From positions 400,001 through 464,000 of the forward strand of contig JACYXH010000813.1 in assembly GCA_026745465.1 (NCBI GenBank): a stretch of DNA of 64,000 nucleotides, read 5' to 3'. Below, piece after piece: positions 23,601-35,600 of this stretch. The notes under the pieces are model-generated. The model worked only from the letters and a program-made list of their open reading frames with translations. It was not told the DNA's origin and made no database searches. The stretch is from Lota lota. Lineage: Eukaryota > Chordata > Actinopteri > Gadiformes > Lotidae. Position 1 is the stretch's first letter. Each line of letters begins with the position of its first letter. Position numbers and translations under genes: made by a program.

Positions 23601-26600
23601 ATCTCATAATCCAAACAGTCTTTCTTGGAAGTCTGCATATTGTTTTCACAGACTAGTCCAACCCTTGAATTGCAAGTTATGGTCTGCCCAAGATCTTTGA
23701 TTGGTAGATATGGGTAAATAGCAGATCTACACTGAACATCTTCTGGAGCTGAACAAATGTTGTGCCCAGCAGCAATGATCTTCTTGATAGATTCGTCTTC
23801 TCCACCATTTGGACCAGTTGTTGGTTCTCCAAGATTAAACCAGTCTGACCATTCACAGGTCATTGCACCAGGACAGTTTGAAGTGAATGGGCTTGTTGTT
23901 GGTGTAGTGGTTGTCGAAACAGGTGTCGTTGTGGGTGATGTAGTAGTAGTAGGAGAGGTTGTTGTAACAGTTGTCGTAGGAAGTGGTGTAGCTGTTGAAA
24001 TTGTAGGAGTTGTTGTAGTTGTAAAAGGACGGCAGGTGCAGCACTTGACTCGGATCTCATAATCCAAACAGTCTTTCTTGGAAGTCTGCATATTGTTTTC
24101 ACAGACTAGTCCAACCCTTGAATTGCAAGTTATGGTCTGCCCAATATCTTTTATTGGTAGATATGGGTAAAGAGCAGATCTACATTGAACATCTTCTGGA
24201 GCTGAACAGATGTTGTGCCCAGCAGCAATGATCTTCTGGATAGATTCGTCTTCTCCACCACTTGGACCAGTTGTTGGTTCTCCAAGATTAAACCAGTCTG
24301 ACCATTCACAGGTCATTATACCAGGACAGATTGGAGTGACTGGGCTTGTTGTTGTTGTTGCTGGTGTAGTTGTTGACGAAAAAGGTGTTGTAGTGGGTGA
24401 TGCAGTAGTAGTAGGAGAGGTTGTTGTAGGGGTGGTGGTTGTAACAGTTGTCGTAAGTGGTGTAGCTGTTGAAATTGTAGGAGTTGTTGTAGTTGTAAAA
24501 GGAAGGCAGGTGCAGCACTTGACTCGGATCTCATAATCCAAACAGTCTTTCTTGGAAGTCTGCATATTGTTTTCACAGACTAGTCCAACCCTTGAATTGC
24601 AAGTTATGGTCTGCCCAAGATCTTTGATTGGTAGATATGGGTAAATAGCAGATCTACACTGAACATCTTCTGGAGCTGAACAAATGTTGTGCCCAGCAGC
24701 AATGATCTTCTTGATAGATTCGTCTTCTCCACCATTTGGACCAGTTGTTGGTTCTCCAAGATTAAACCATTCTGACCATTCACAGGTCATTGCACCAGGA
24801 CAGTTTGAAGTGAATGGGCTTGTTGTTGGTGTAGTCGTTGTCGAAACAGGTGTCGTTGTGGGTGATGTAGTAGTAGTAGGAGAGGTTGTTGTAACAGTTG
24901 TCGTAGGAAGTGGTGTAGCTGTTGAAATTGTAGGAGTTGTTGTAGTTGTAAAAGGACGGCAGGTGCAGCACTTGACTCGGATCTCATAATCCAAACAGTC
25001 TTTCTTGGAAGTCTGCATATTGTTTTCACAGACTAGTCCAACCCTTGAATTGCAAGTTATGGTCTGCCCAATATCTTTTATTGGTAGATATGGGTAAAGA
25101 GCAGATCTACATTGAACATCTTCTGGAGCTGAACAGATGTTGTGCCCAGCAGCAATGATCTTCTGGATAGATTCGTCTTCTCCACCACTTGGACCAGTTG
25201 TTGGTTCTCCAAGATTAAACCAGTCTGACCATTCACAGGTCATTATACCAGGACAGATTGGAGTGACTGGGCTTGTTGTTGTTGTTGCTGGTGTAGTTGT
25301 TGACGAAAAAGGTGTTGTAGTGGGTGATGCAGTAGTAGTAGGAGAGGTTGTTGTAGGGGTGGTGGTTGTAACAGTTGTCGTAAGTGGTGTAGCTGTTGAA
25401 ATTGTAGGAGTTGTTGTAGTTGTAAAAGGAAGGCAGGTGCAGCACTTGACTCGGATCTCATAATCCAAACAGTCTTTCTTGGAAGTCTGCATATTGTTTT
25501 CACAGACTAGTCCAACCCTTGAATTGCAAGTTATGGTCTGCCCAAGATCTTTGATTGGTAGATATGGGTAAATAGCAGATCTACACTGAACATCTTCTGG
25601 AGCTGAACAAATGTTGTGCCCAGCAGCAATGATCTTCTTGATAGATTCGTCTTCTCCACCATTTGGACCAGTTGTTGGTTCTCCAAGATTAAACCATTCT
25701 GACCATTCACAGGTCATTGCACCAGGACAGTTTGAAGTGAATGGGCTTGTTGTTGGTGTAGTCGTTGTCGAAACAGGTGTCGTTGTGGGTGATGTAGTAG
25801 TAGTAGGAGACGTTGTTGTAACAGTTGTCGTAGGAAGTGGTGTAGCTGTTGAAATTGTAGGAGTTGTAGTTGTAAAAGGACGGCAGGTGCAGCACTTGAC
25901 TCGGATCTCATAATCCAAACAGTCTTTCTTGGAAGTCTGCATATTGTTTTCACAGACTAGTCCAACCCTTGAATTGCAAGTTATGGTCTGCCCAATATCT
26001 TTTATTGGTAGATATGGGTAAAGAGCAGATCTACATTGAACATCTTCTGGAGCTGAACAGATGTTGTGCCCAGCAGCAATGATCTTCTGGATAGATTCGT
26101 CTTCTCCACCATTTGGACCAGTTGTTGGTTCTCCAAGATTAAACCAGTCTGACCATTCACAGGTCATTATACCAGGACAGATTGGAGTGACTGGGCTTGT
26201 TGTTGTTGCTGGTGTAGTTGTTGACGAAAAAGGTGTTGTAGTGGGTGATGCAGTAGTAGTAGGAGAGGTTGTTGTAGGGGTGGTGGTTGTAACAGTTGTC
26301 GTAAGTGGTGTAGCTGTTGAAATTGTAGGAGTTGTTGTAGTTGTAAAAGGAAGGCAGGTGCAGCACTTGACTCTGATCTCATAATCCAAACAGTCTTTCT
26401 TGGAAGTCTGCATATTGTTTTCACAGACTAGTCCAACCCTTGAATTGCAAGTTATGGTCTGCCCAAGATCTTTGATTGGTAGATATGGGTAAATAGGAGA
26501 TCTACACTGAACATCTTCTGGAGCTGAACAAATGTTGTGCCCAGCAGCAATGATCTTCTTGATAGATTCGTCTTCTCCACCATTGGGACCAGTTGTTGGT

Positions 26601-29600
26601 TCTCCAAGATTAAACCATTCTGACCATTCACAGGTCATTGCACCAGGACAGTTTGAAGTGAATGGGCTTGTTGTTGGTGTAGTCGTTGTCGAAACAGGTG
26701 TCGTTGTGGGTGATGTAGTAGTAGTAGGAGAGGTTGTTGTAACAGTTGTCGTAGGAAGTGGTGTAGCTGTTGAAATTGTAGGAGTTGTAGTTGTAAAAGG
26801 ACGGCAGGTGCAGCACTTGACTCGGATCTCATAATCCAAACAGTCTTTCTTGGAAGTCTGCATATTGTTTTCACAGACTAGTCCAACCCTTGAATTGCAA
26901 GTTATGGTCTGCCCAATATCTTTTATTGGTAGATATGGGTAAAGAGCAGATCTACATTGAACATCTTCTGGAGCTGAACAGATGTTGTGCCCAGCAGCAA
27001 TGATCTTCTGGATAGATTCGTCTTCTCCACCATTTGGACCAGTTGTTGGTTCTCCAAGATTAAACCAGTCTGACCATTCACAGGTCATTATACCAGGACA
27101 GATTGGAGTGACTGGGCTTGTTGTTGTTGCTGGTGTAGTTGTTGACGAAAAAGGTGTTGTAGTGGGTGATGCAGTAGTAGTAGGAGAGGTTGTTTTAGGG
27201 GTGGTGGTAGTAACAGTTGTCGTAAGTGGTGTAGCTGTTGAAATTGTAGGAGTTGTTGTAGTTGTAAAAGGAAGGCAGGTGCAGCACTTGACTCTGATCT
27301 CATAATCCAAACAGTCTTTCTTGGAAGTCTGCATATTGTTTTCACAGACTAGTCCAACCCTTGAATTGCAAGTTATGGTCTGCCCAAGATCTTTGATAGG
27401 TAGATATGGGTAAATAGCAGATCTACACTGAACATCTTCTGGAGCTGAACAAATGTTGTGCCCAGCAGCAATGATCTTCTTGATAGATTCGTCTTCTCCA
27501 CCATTTGGACCAGTTGTTGGTTCTCCAAGATTAAACCAGTCTGACCATTCACAGGTCATTGCACCAGGACAGTTTGAAGTGAATGGGCTTGTTGTTGGTG
27601 TAGTCGTTGTCAAAACAGGTGTCGTTGTGGGTGATGTAGTAGTAGTAGGAGACGTTGTTGTAACAGTTGTCGTAGGAAGTGGTGTAGCTGTTGAAATTGT
27701 AGGAGTTGTTGTAGTTGTAAAAGGACGGCAGGTGCAGCACTTGACTCGAATCTCATAATCCAAACAGTCTTTCTTGGAAGTCTGCATATTGTTTTCACAG
27801 ACTAGTCCAACCCTTGAATTGCAAGTTATGGTCTGCCCAATATCTTTTATTGGTAGATATGGGTAAAGAGCAGATCTACATTGAACATCTTCTGGAGCTG
27901 AACAGATGTTGTGCCCAGCAGCAATGATCTTCTGGATAGATTCGTCTTCTCCACCACTTGGACCAGTTGTTGGTTCTCCAAGATTAAACCAGTCTGACCA
28001 TTCACAGGTCATTATACCAGGACAGATTGGAGTGACTGGGCTTGTTGTTGTTGCTGGTGTAGTTGTTGACGAAAAAGGTGTTGTAGTGGGTGATGCAGTA
28101 GTAGTAGGAGAGGTTGTTTTAGGGGTGGTGGTTGTAACAGTTGTCGTAAGTGGTGTAGCTGTTGAAATTGTAGGAGTTGTTGTAATTGTAAAAGGAAGGC
28201 AGGTGCAGCACTTGACTCTGATCTCATAATCCAAACAGTCTTTCTTGGAAGTCTGCATATTGTTTTCACAGACTAGTCCAACCCTTGAATTGCAAGTTAT
28301 GGTCTGCCCAAGATCTTTGATAGGTAGATATGGGTAAATAGCAGATCTACACTGAACATCTTCTGGAGCTGAACAAATGTTGTGCCCAGCAGCAATGATC
28401 TTCTTGATAGATTCGTCTTCTCCACCATTTGGACCAGTTGTTGGTTCTCCAAGATTAAACCAGTCTGACCATTCACAGGTCATTGCACCAGGACAGTTTG
28501 AAGTGAATGGGCTTGTTGTTGGTGTAGTCGTTGTCGAAACAGGTGTCGTTGTGGGTGATGTAGTAGTAGTAGGAGACGTTGTTGTAACAGTTGTCGTAGG
28601 AAGTGGTGTAGCTGTTGAAATTGTAGGAGTTGTTGTAGTTGTAAAAGGACGGCAGGTGCAGCACTTGACTCGGATCTCATAATCCAAACAGTCTTTCTTG
28701 GAAGTCTGCATATTGTTTTCACAGACTAGTCCAACCCTTGAATTGCAAGTTATGGTCTGCCCAATATCTTTTATTGGTAGATATGGGTAAAGAGCAGATC
28801 TACATTGAACATCTTCTGGAGCTGAACAGATGTTGTGCCCAGCAGCAATGATCTTCTGGATAGATTCGTCTTCTCCACCACTTGGACCAGTTGTTGGTTC
28901 TCCAAGATTAAACCAGTCTGACCATTCACAGGTCATTATACCAGGACAGATTGGAGTGACTGGGCTTGTTGTTGTTGCTGGTGTAGTTGTTGTCGAAAAA
29001 GGTGTTGTAGTGGGTGATGCAGTAGTAGTAGGAGAGGTTGTTGTAGGGGTGGTGGTTGTAACAGTTGTCGTAAGTGGTGTAGCTGTTGAAATTGTAGGAG
29101 TTGTTGTAGTTGTAAAAGGAAGGCAGGTGCAGCACTTGACTCGGATCTCATAATCCAAACAGTCTTTCTTGGAAGTCTGCATATTGTTTTCACAGACTAA
29201 TCCAACCCTTGAATTGCAAGTTATGGTCTGCCCAAGATCTTTGATTGGTAGATATGGGTAAATAGCAGATCTACACTGAACACCTTCTGGAGCTGAACAA
29301 ATTTTGTGCCCAGCAGCAATGATCTTCTTGATAGATTCGTCTTCTCCACCATTTGGACCAGTTGTTGGTTCTCCAAGATTAAACCATTCTGACCATTCAC
29401 AGGTCATTGCACCAGGACAGTTTGAAGTGAATGGGCTTGTTGTTGGTGTAGTCGTTGTCGAAAAAGGTGTCGTTGTGGGTGATGTAGTAGTAGTAGGAGA
29501 CGTTGTTGTAACAGTTGTCGTAGGAAGTGGTGTAGCTGTTGAAATTGTAGGAGTTGTTGTAGTTGTAAAAGGACGGCAGGTGCAGCACTTGACTCGGATC

Positions 29601-32600
29601 TCATAATCCAAACAGTCTTTCTTGGAAGTCTGCATATTGTTTTCACAGACTAGTCCAACCCTTGAATTGCAAGTTATGGTCTGCCCAATATCTTTTATTG
29701 GTAGATATGGGTAAAGAGCAGATCTACATTGAACATCTTCTGGAGCTGAACAGATGTTGTGCCCAGCAGCAATGATCTTCTGGATAGATTCGTCTTCTCC
29801 ACCACTTGGACCAGTTGTTGGTTCTCCAAGATTAAACCAGTCTGACCATTCACAGGTCATTATACCAGGACAGATTGGAGTGACTGGGCTTGTTGTTGTT
29901 GCTGGTGTAGTTGTTGTCGAAAAAGGTGTTGTAGTGGGTGATGCAGTAGTAGTAGGAGAGGTTGTTGTAGGGGTGGTGGTTGTAACAGTTGTCGTAAGTG
30001 GTGTAGCTGTTGAAATTGTAGGAGTTGTTGTAGTTGTAAAAGGAAGGCAGGTGCAGCACTTGACTCGGATCTCATAATCCAAACAGTCTTTCTTGGAAGT
30101 CTGCATATTGTTTTCACAGACTAATCCAACCCTTGAATTGCAAGTTATGGTCTGCCCAAGATCTTTGATTGGTAGATATGGGTAAATAGCAGATCTACAC
30201 TGAACACCTTCTGGAGCTGAACAAATTTTGTGCCCAGCAGCAATGATCTTCTTGATAGATTCGTCTTCTCCACCATTTGGACCAGTTGTTGGTTCTCCAA
30301 GATTAAACCATTCTGACCATTCACAGGTCATTGCACCAGGACAGTTTGAAGTGAATGGGCTTGTTGTTGGTGTAGTCGTTGTCGAAAAAGGTGTCGTTGT
30401 GGGTGATGTAGTAGTAGTAGGAGACGTTGTTGTAACAGTTGTCGTAGGAAGTGGTGTAGCTGTTGAAATTGTAGGAGTTGTTGTAGTTGTAAAAGGACGG
30501 CAGGTGCAGCACTTGACTCGGATCTCATAATCCAAACAGTCTTTCTTGGAAGTCTGCATATTGTTTTCACAGACTAGTCCAACCCTTGAATTGCAAGTTA
30601 TGGTCTGCCCAATATCTTTTATTGGTAGATATGGGTAAAGAGCAGATCTACATTGAACATCTTCTGGAGCTGAACAGATGTTGTGCCCAGCAGCAATGAT
30701 CTTCTGGATAGATTCGTCTTCTCCACCATTTGGACCAGTTGTTGGTTCTCCAAGATTAAACCAGTCTGACCATTCACAGGTCATTATACCAGGACAGCTT
30801 GGAGTGACTGGGCTTGTTGTTGTTGCTGGTGTAGTAGTTGACGAAAAAGGTGTTGTAGTGGGTGATGCAGTAGTAGTAGGAGAGGTTGTTGTAGGGGTGG
30901 TGGTTGTAACAGTTGTCGTAAGTGGTGTAGCTGTTGAAATTGTAGGAGTTGTTGTAGTTGTAAAAGGAAGGCAGGTGCAGCACTTGACTCGGATCTCATA
31001 ATCCAAACAGTCTTTCTTGGACGTCTGCATATTGTTTTCACAGACTAGTCCAACCCTTGAATTGCAAGTTATGGTCTGCCCAAGATCTTTGATTGGTAGA
31101 TATGGGTAAATAGCAGATCTACACTGAACATCTTCTGGAGCTGAACAAATGTTGTGCCCAGCAGCAATGATCTTCTTGATAGATTCGTCTTCTCCACCAT
31201 TTGGACCAGTTGTTGGTTCTCCAAGATTAAACCATTCTGACCATTCACAGGTCATTGCACCAGGACAGTTTGAAGTGAATGGGCTTGTTGTTGGTGTAGT
31301 CGTTGTCGAAACAGGTGTCGTTGTGGGTGATGTAGTAGTAGTAGGAGACGTTGTTGTAACAGTTGTCGTAGGAAGGGGTGTAGCTGTTGAAATTGTAGGA
31401 GTTGCTGTAGTTGTAGGATGACGGCAGGTGCAGCACTTTACTCTGATCTCATAATCCAAACAGTCTTTCTTGGAAGTCTGCATATTGTTTTCACAGACAA
31501 GTCCAACCTTTGAATTGCAAGTTATGGTCTGCCCAAGATCTTTGATTGGTAGATATGGGTAAATAGCAGATCTACACTGAACATCTTCTGGAGCTGAACA
31601 GATGTTGTGCCCAGCAGCAATGATCTTCTGGATAGATTCGTCTTCTCCACCATTTGGACCAGTTGTTGGTTCTCCAAGATTAAACCAGTCTGACCATTCA
31701 CAGGTCATTGTACCAGGACAGGTTGGAGTGACTGGGCTTGTTGTAGTTGTTGGTGTAGTTGTTGAAACAGGTGTTGTAGTGGGTGTTATAGTAGGTGAAA
31801 CAGTTGTGGTCGTAATTGTAGTAGCAGGATAGGTTGTAGTTGTAGACTGATGACATAAACAACACCTGACTCGGATCTCATAATCCAAGCACTGACTCTT
31901 GAGTCCTTGTTCATTGTTTTTACATACAAGACCGACAAGTGGATTACAAGTTACATCTTGTCCGACGTCGGAGAGGGGTAAATTTGGGTATAATATAGCT
32001 CTACACTGAACATCTTCTGGAGCTGAACAGATGTTGTGCCCAGCAGCAATGATCTTCTGGATAGATTCGTCTTCTCCACCATTTGGACCAGTTGTTGGTT
32101 CTCCAAGATTAAACCAGTCTGACCATTCACAGGTCATTGTACCAGGACAGGTTGGAGTGACTGGGCTTGGTGTAGTTGTTGGTGTAGTCGTTGTCGAAAC
32201 AGGTGTCGTAGTGGGAGTTGTAGTAGTAGTAGTAGTAGGAGAGGTTGTTGTAGGGGAGGTTGTTGTAACAGGTGTCGTAGTAAGTGGTGTAGTTGTTGTA
32301 ATTGTAGGAGTTGTAGGAGGACGGCAGGTGCAGCACTTGACTCGGATCTCGTAATCCAAACAGTCTTTCTTGGAAGTCTGCATATTGTTTTCACAGACAA
32401 GTCCAACCCTTGAATTGCAAGTTATGGTCTGCCCAAGATCTTTGATTGGTAGATATGGGTAAATAGCAGATCTACACTGAACATCTTCTGGAGCTGAACA
32501 AATGTTGTGCCCAGCAGCAATGATCTTCTTGATAGATTCGTCTTCTCCACCATTTGGACCAGTTGTTGGTTCTCCAAGATTAAACCATTCTGACCATTCA

Positions 32601-35600
32601 CAGGTCATTGCACCAGGACAGTTTGAAGTGAATGGGCTTGTTGTTGGTGTAGTCGTTGTCGAAACAGGTGTCGTTGTGGGTGATGTAGTAGTAGTAGGAG
32701 ACGTTGTTGTAACAGTTGTCGTAGGAAGGGGTGTAGCTGTTGAAATTGTAGGAGTTGCTGTAGTTGTAGGATGACGGCAGGTGCAGCACTTTACTCTGAT
32801 CTCATAATCCAAACAGTCTTTCTTGGAAGTCTGCATATTGTTTTCACAGACTAGTCCAACCTTTGAATTGCAAGTTATGGTCTGCCCAAGATCTTTGATT
32901 GGTAGATATGGGTAAATAGCAGATCTACACTGAACATCTTCTGGAGCTGAACAGATGTTGTGCCCAGCAGCAATGATCTTCTGGATAGATTCGTCTTCTC
33001 CACCATTTGGACCAGTTGTTGGTTCTCCAAGATTAAACCATTCTGACCATTCACAGGTCATTGTACCAGGACAGGTTGGAGTGACTGGGCTTGTTGTAGT
33101 TGTTGGTGTAGTTGTTGAAACAGGTGTTGTAGTAGGTGAAACGGTTGTGGTCGTAATTGTAGTAGCAGGATAGGTTGTAGTTGTATACTGATGACATAAA
33201 CAACACCTGACTCGGATCTCATAATCCAAGCACTGACTCTTGAGTCCTTGTTCATTGTTTTTACATACAAGACCGACAAGTGGATTACAAGTTACATATT
33301 GTCCGACGTCCGAGAGGGGTATATTTGGGTATAATATAGCTCTACACTGAACATCTTCTGGAGCTGAACAGATGTTGTACCCAGCAGCAATGATCTTCTG
33401 GATAGATTCGTCTTCTCCACCATTTGGACCAGTTGTTGGTTCTCCAAGATTAAACCAGTCTGACCATTCACAGGTCATTATATCAGGACAGGTTGGAGAA
33501 ACTGGGCTTGTTGTTGTTGCTGGTGTAGTTGTTGACGAAAAAGGTTTTGTAGTGGGTGATGTAGTAGTAGTAGGAGAGGTTGTTGTAGGGGTGGTGGTTG
33601 TTACAGTTGTCGTAGGAAGTGGTGTAGCTGTTGAAATTGTAGGAGTTGTTGTAGTTGTATAAGGACGGCAGGTGCAGCACTTGACTCTGATCTCATAATC
33701 CAAACACTCTTTCTTGTAAGTCTGCATATTGTTTTCACAGACTAGTCCAACCCTTGAATTGCAAGTTATGGTCTGCCCAAGATCTTTGATTGGTAGATAT
33801 GGGTAAATAGCAGATCTACACTGAACATCTTCTGGAGCTGAACAGATGTTGTGCCCAGCAGCAATGATCTTCTGGATAGATTCGTCTTCTCCACCATTTG
33901 GACCAGTTGTTGGTTCGCCAAGATTAAACCAGTCTGACCATTCACAGGTCATTGTACCAGGACAGGTTGGAGTGACTGGGCTTGTTGTAGTTGTTGGTGT
34001 AGTCGTTGTCGAAACAGGTGTCGTAGTGGGAGTTGTAGTAGTAGTAGTAGTAGGAGAGGTTGTTGTAGGGGTGGTTGTTGTAACAGGTGTCGTAGTAAGT
34101 GTTGTAGTTGTTGTAATTGTAGGAGTTGTAGGAGAACGGCAGGTGCAGCACTTGACTCTGATCTCATAATCCAAACAGTCTTTCTTGGAAGTCTGCATAT
34201 TGTTTTCACAGACTAGTCCAACCCTTGAATTGCAAGTTATGGTCTGCCCAAGATCTTTGATTGGTAGATATGGGTAAATAGCAGATCTACACTGAACATC
34301 TTCTGGAGCTGAACAGATGTTGTGCCCAGCAGCAATGATCTTCTGGATAGATTCGTCTTCTCCACCATTTGGACCAGTTGTTGGTTCGCCAAGATTAAAC
34401 CAGTCTGACCATTCACAGGTCATTGTACCAGGACAGGTTGGAGTGACTGGGCTTGTTGTAGTTGTTGGTGTAGTTGTTGAAACAGGTGTTGTAGTGGGTG
34501 TTATAGTAGGTGAAACAGTTGTGGTCGTAATTGTAGTAGCAGGATAGGTTGTAGTTGTAGACTGATGACATAAACAACACCTGACTCGGATCTCATAATC
34601 CAAGCACTGACTCTTGAGTCCTTGTTCATTGTTTTTACATACAAGACCGACAAGTGGATTACAAGTTACATCTTGTCCGACGTCGGAGAGGGGTAAATTT
34701 GGGTATAATATAGCTCTACACTGAACATCTTCTGGAGCTGAACAGATGTTGTGCCCAGCAGCAATGATCTTCTGGATAGATTCGTCTTCTCCACCATTTG
34801 GACCAGTTGTTGGTTCGCCAAGATTAAACCAGTCTGACCATTCACAGGTCATTGTACCAGGACAGGTTGGAGTGACTGGGCTTGTTGTAGTTGTTGGTGT
34901 AGTCGTTGTCGAAACAGGTGTCGTAGTGGGAGTTGTAGTAGTAGTAGTAGTTGGAGAGGTTGTTGTAGGGGTGGTTGTTGTAACAGGTGTCGTAGTAAGT
35001 GGTGTAGTTGTAATTGTAGGAGTTGTAGGAGGACGGCAGGTGCAGCACTTGACTCGGATCTCATAATCCAAACAGTCTTTCTTGGAAGTCTGCATATTGT
35101 TTTCACAGACTAGTCCAACCCTTGCATTGCAAGTTATTGCCTGCCCAAGATCTTTGATTGGTAGAGTTGGGTAAAGAGCAGATCTACACTGAACATCTTC
35201 TGGAGCTGAACAGATGTTGTACCCAGCAGCAATGATCTTCTGGATAGATTCGTCTTCTCCACCATTTTGACCAGTTGTTGGTTCTCCAAGATTAAACCAG
35301 TCTGACCATTCACAGGTCATTATATCAGGACAGGTTGGAGTGACTGGGCTTGTTGTTGTTGCTGGTGTAGTTGTTGACGAAAAAGGTGTTGTAGTGGGTG
35401 ATGTAGTAGTAGTAGGAGAGGTTGTTGTAGGGGTGTTGGTTGTTACAGTTGTCGTAGGAAGTGGTGTAGCTGTTGAAATTGTAGGAGTTGTTGTAGTTGT
35501 AGGATGATGGCAGGTGCAGCACTTGACTCTGATCTCATAATCCAAACAGTCTTTCTTGGAAGTCTGCATATTGTTTTCACAGACTAGTCCAACCCTTGAA

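Noticed and set aside
22932..35522. Minus-strand frames in other phases within the array (Tyr/Asn-rich and Leu/Gln-rich)
   Set aside because: Frame-shifted readings of the same Thr/Pro linkers; the 14.4-kb frame explains the DNA.
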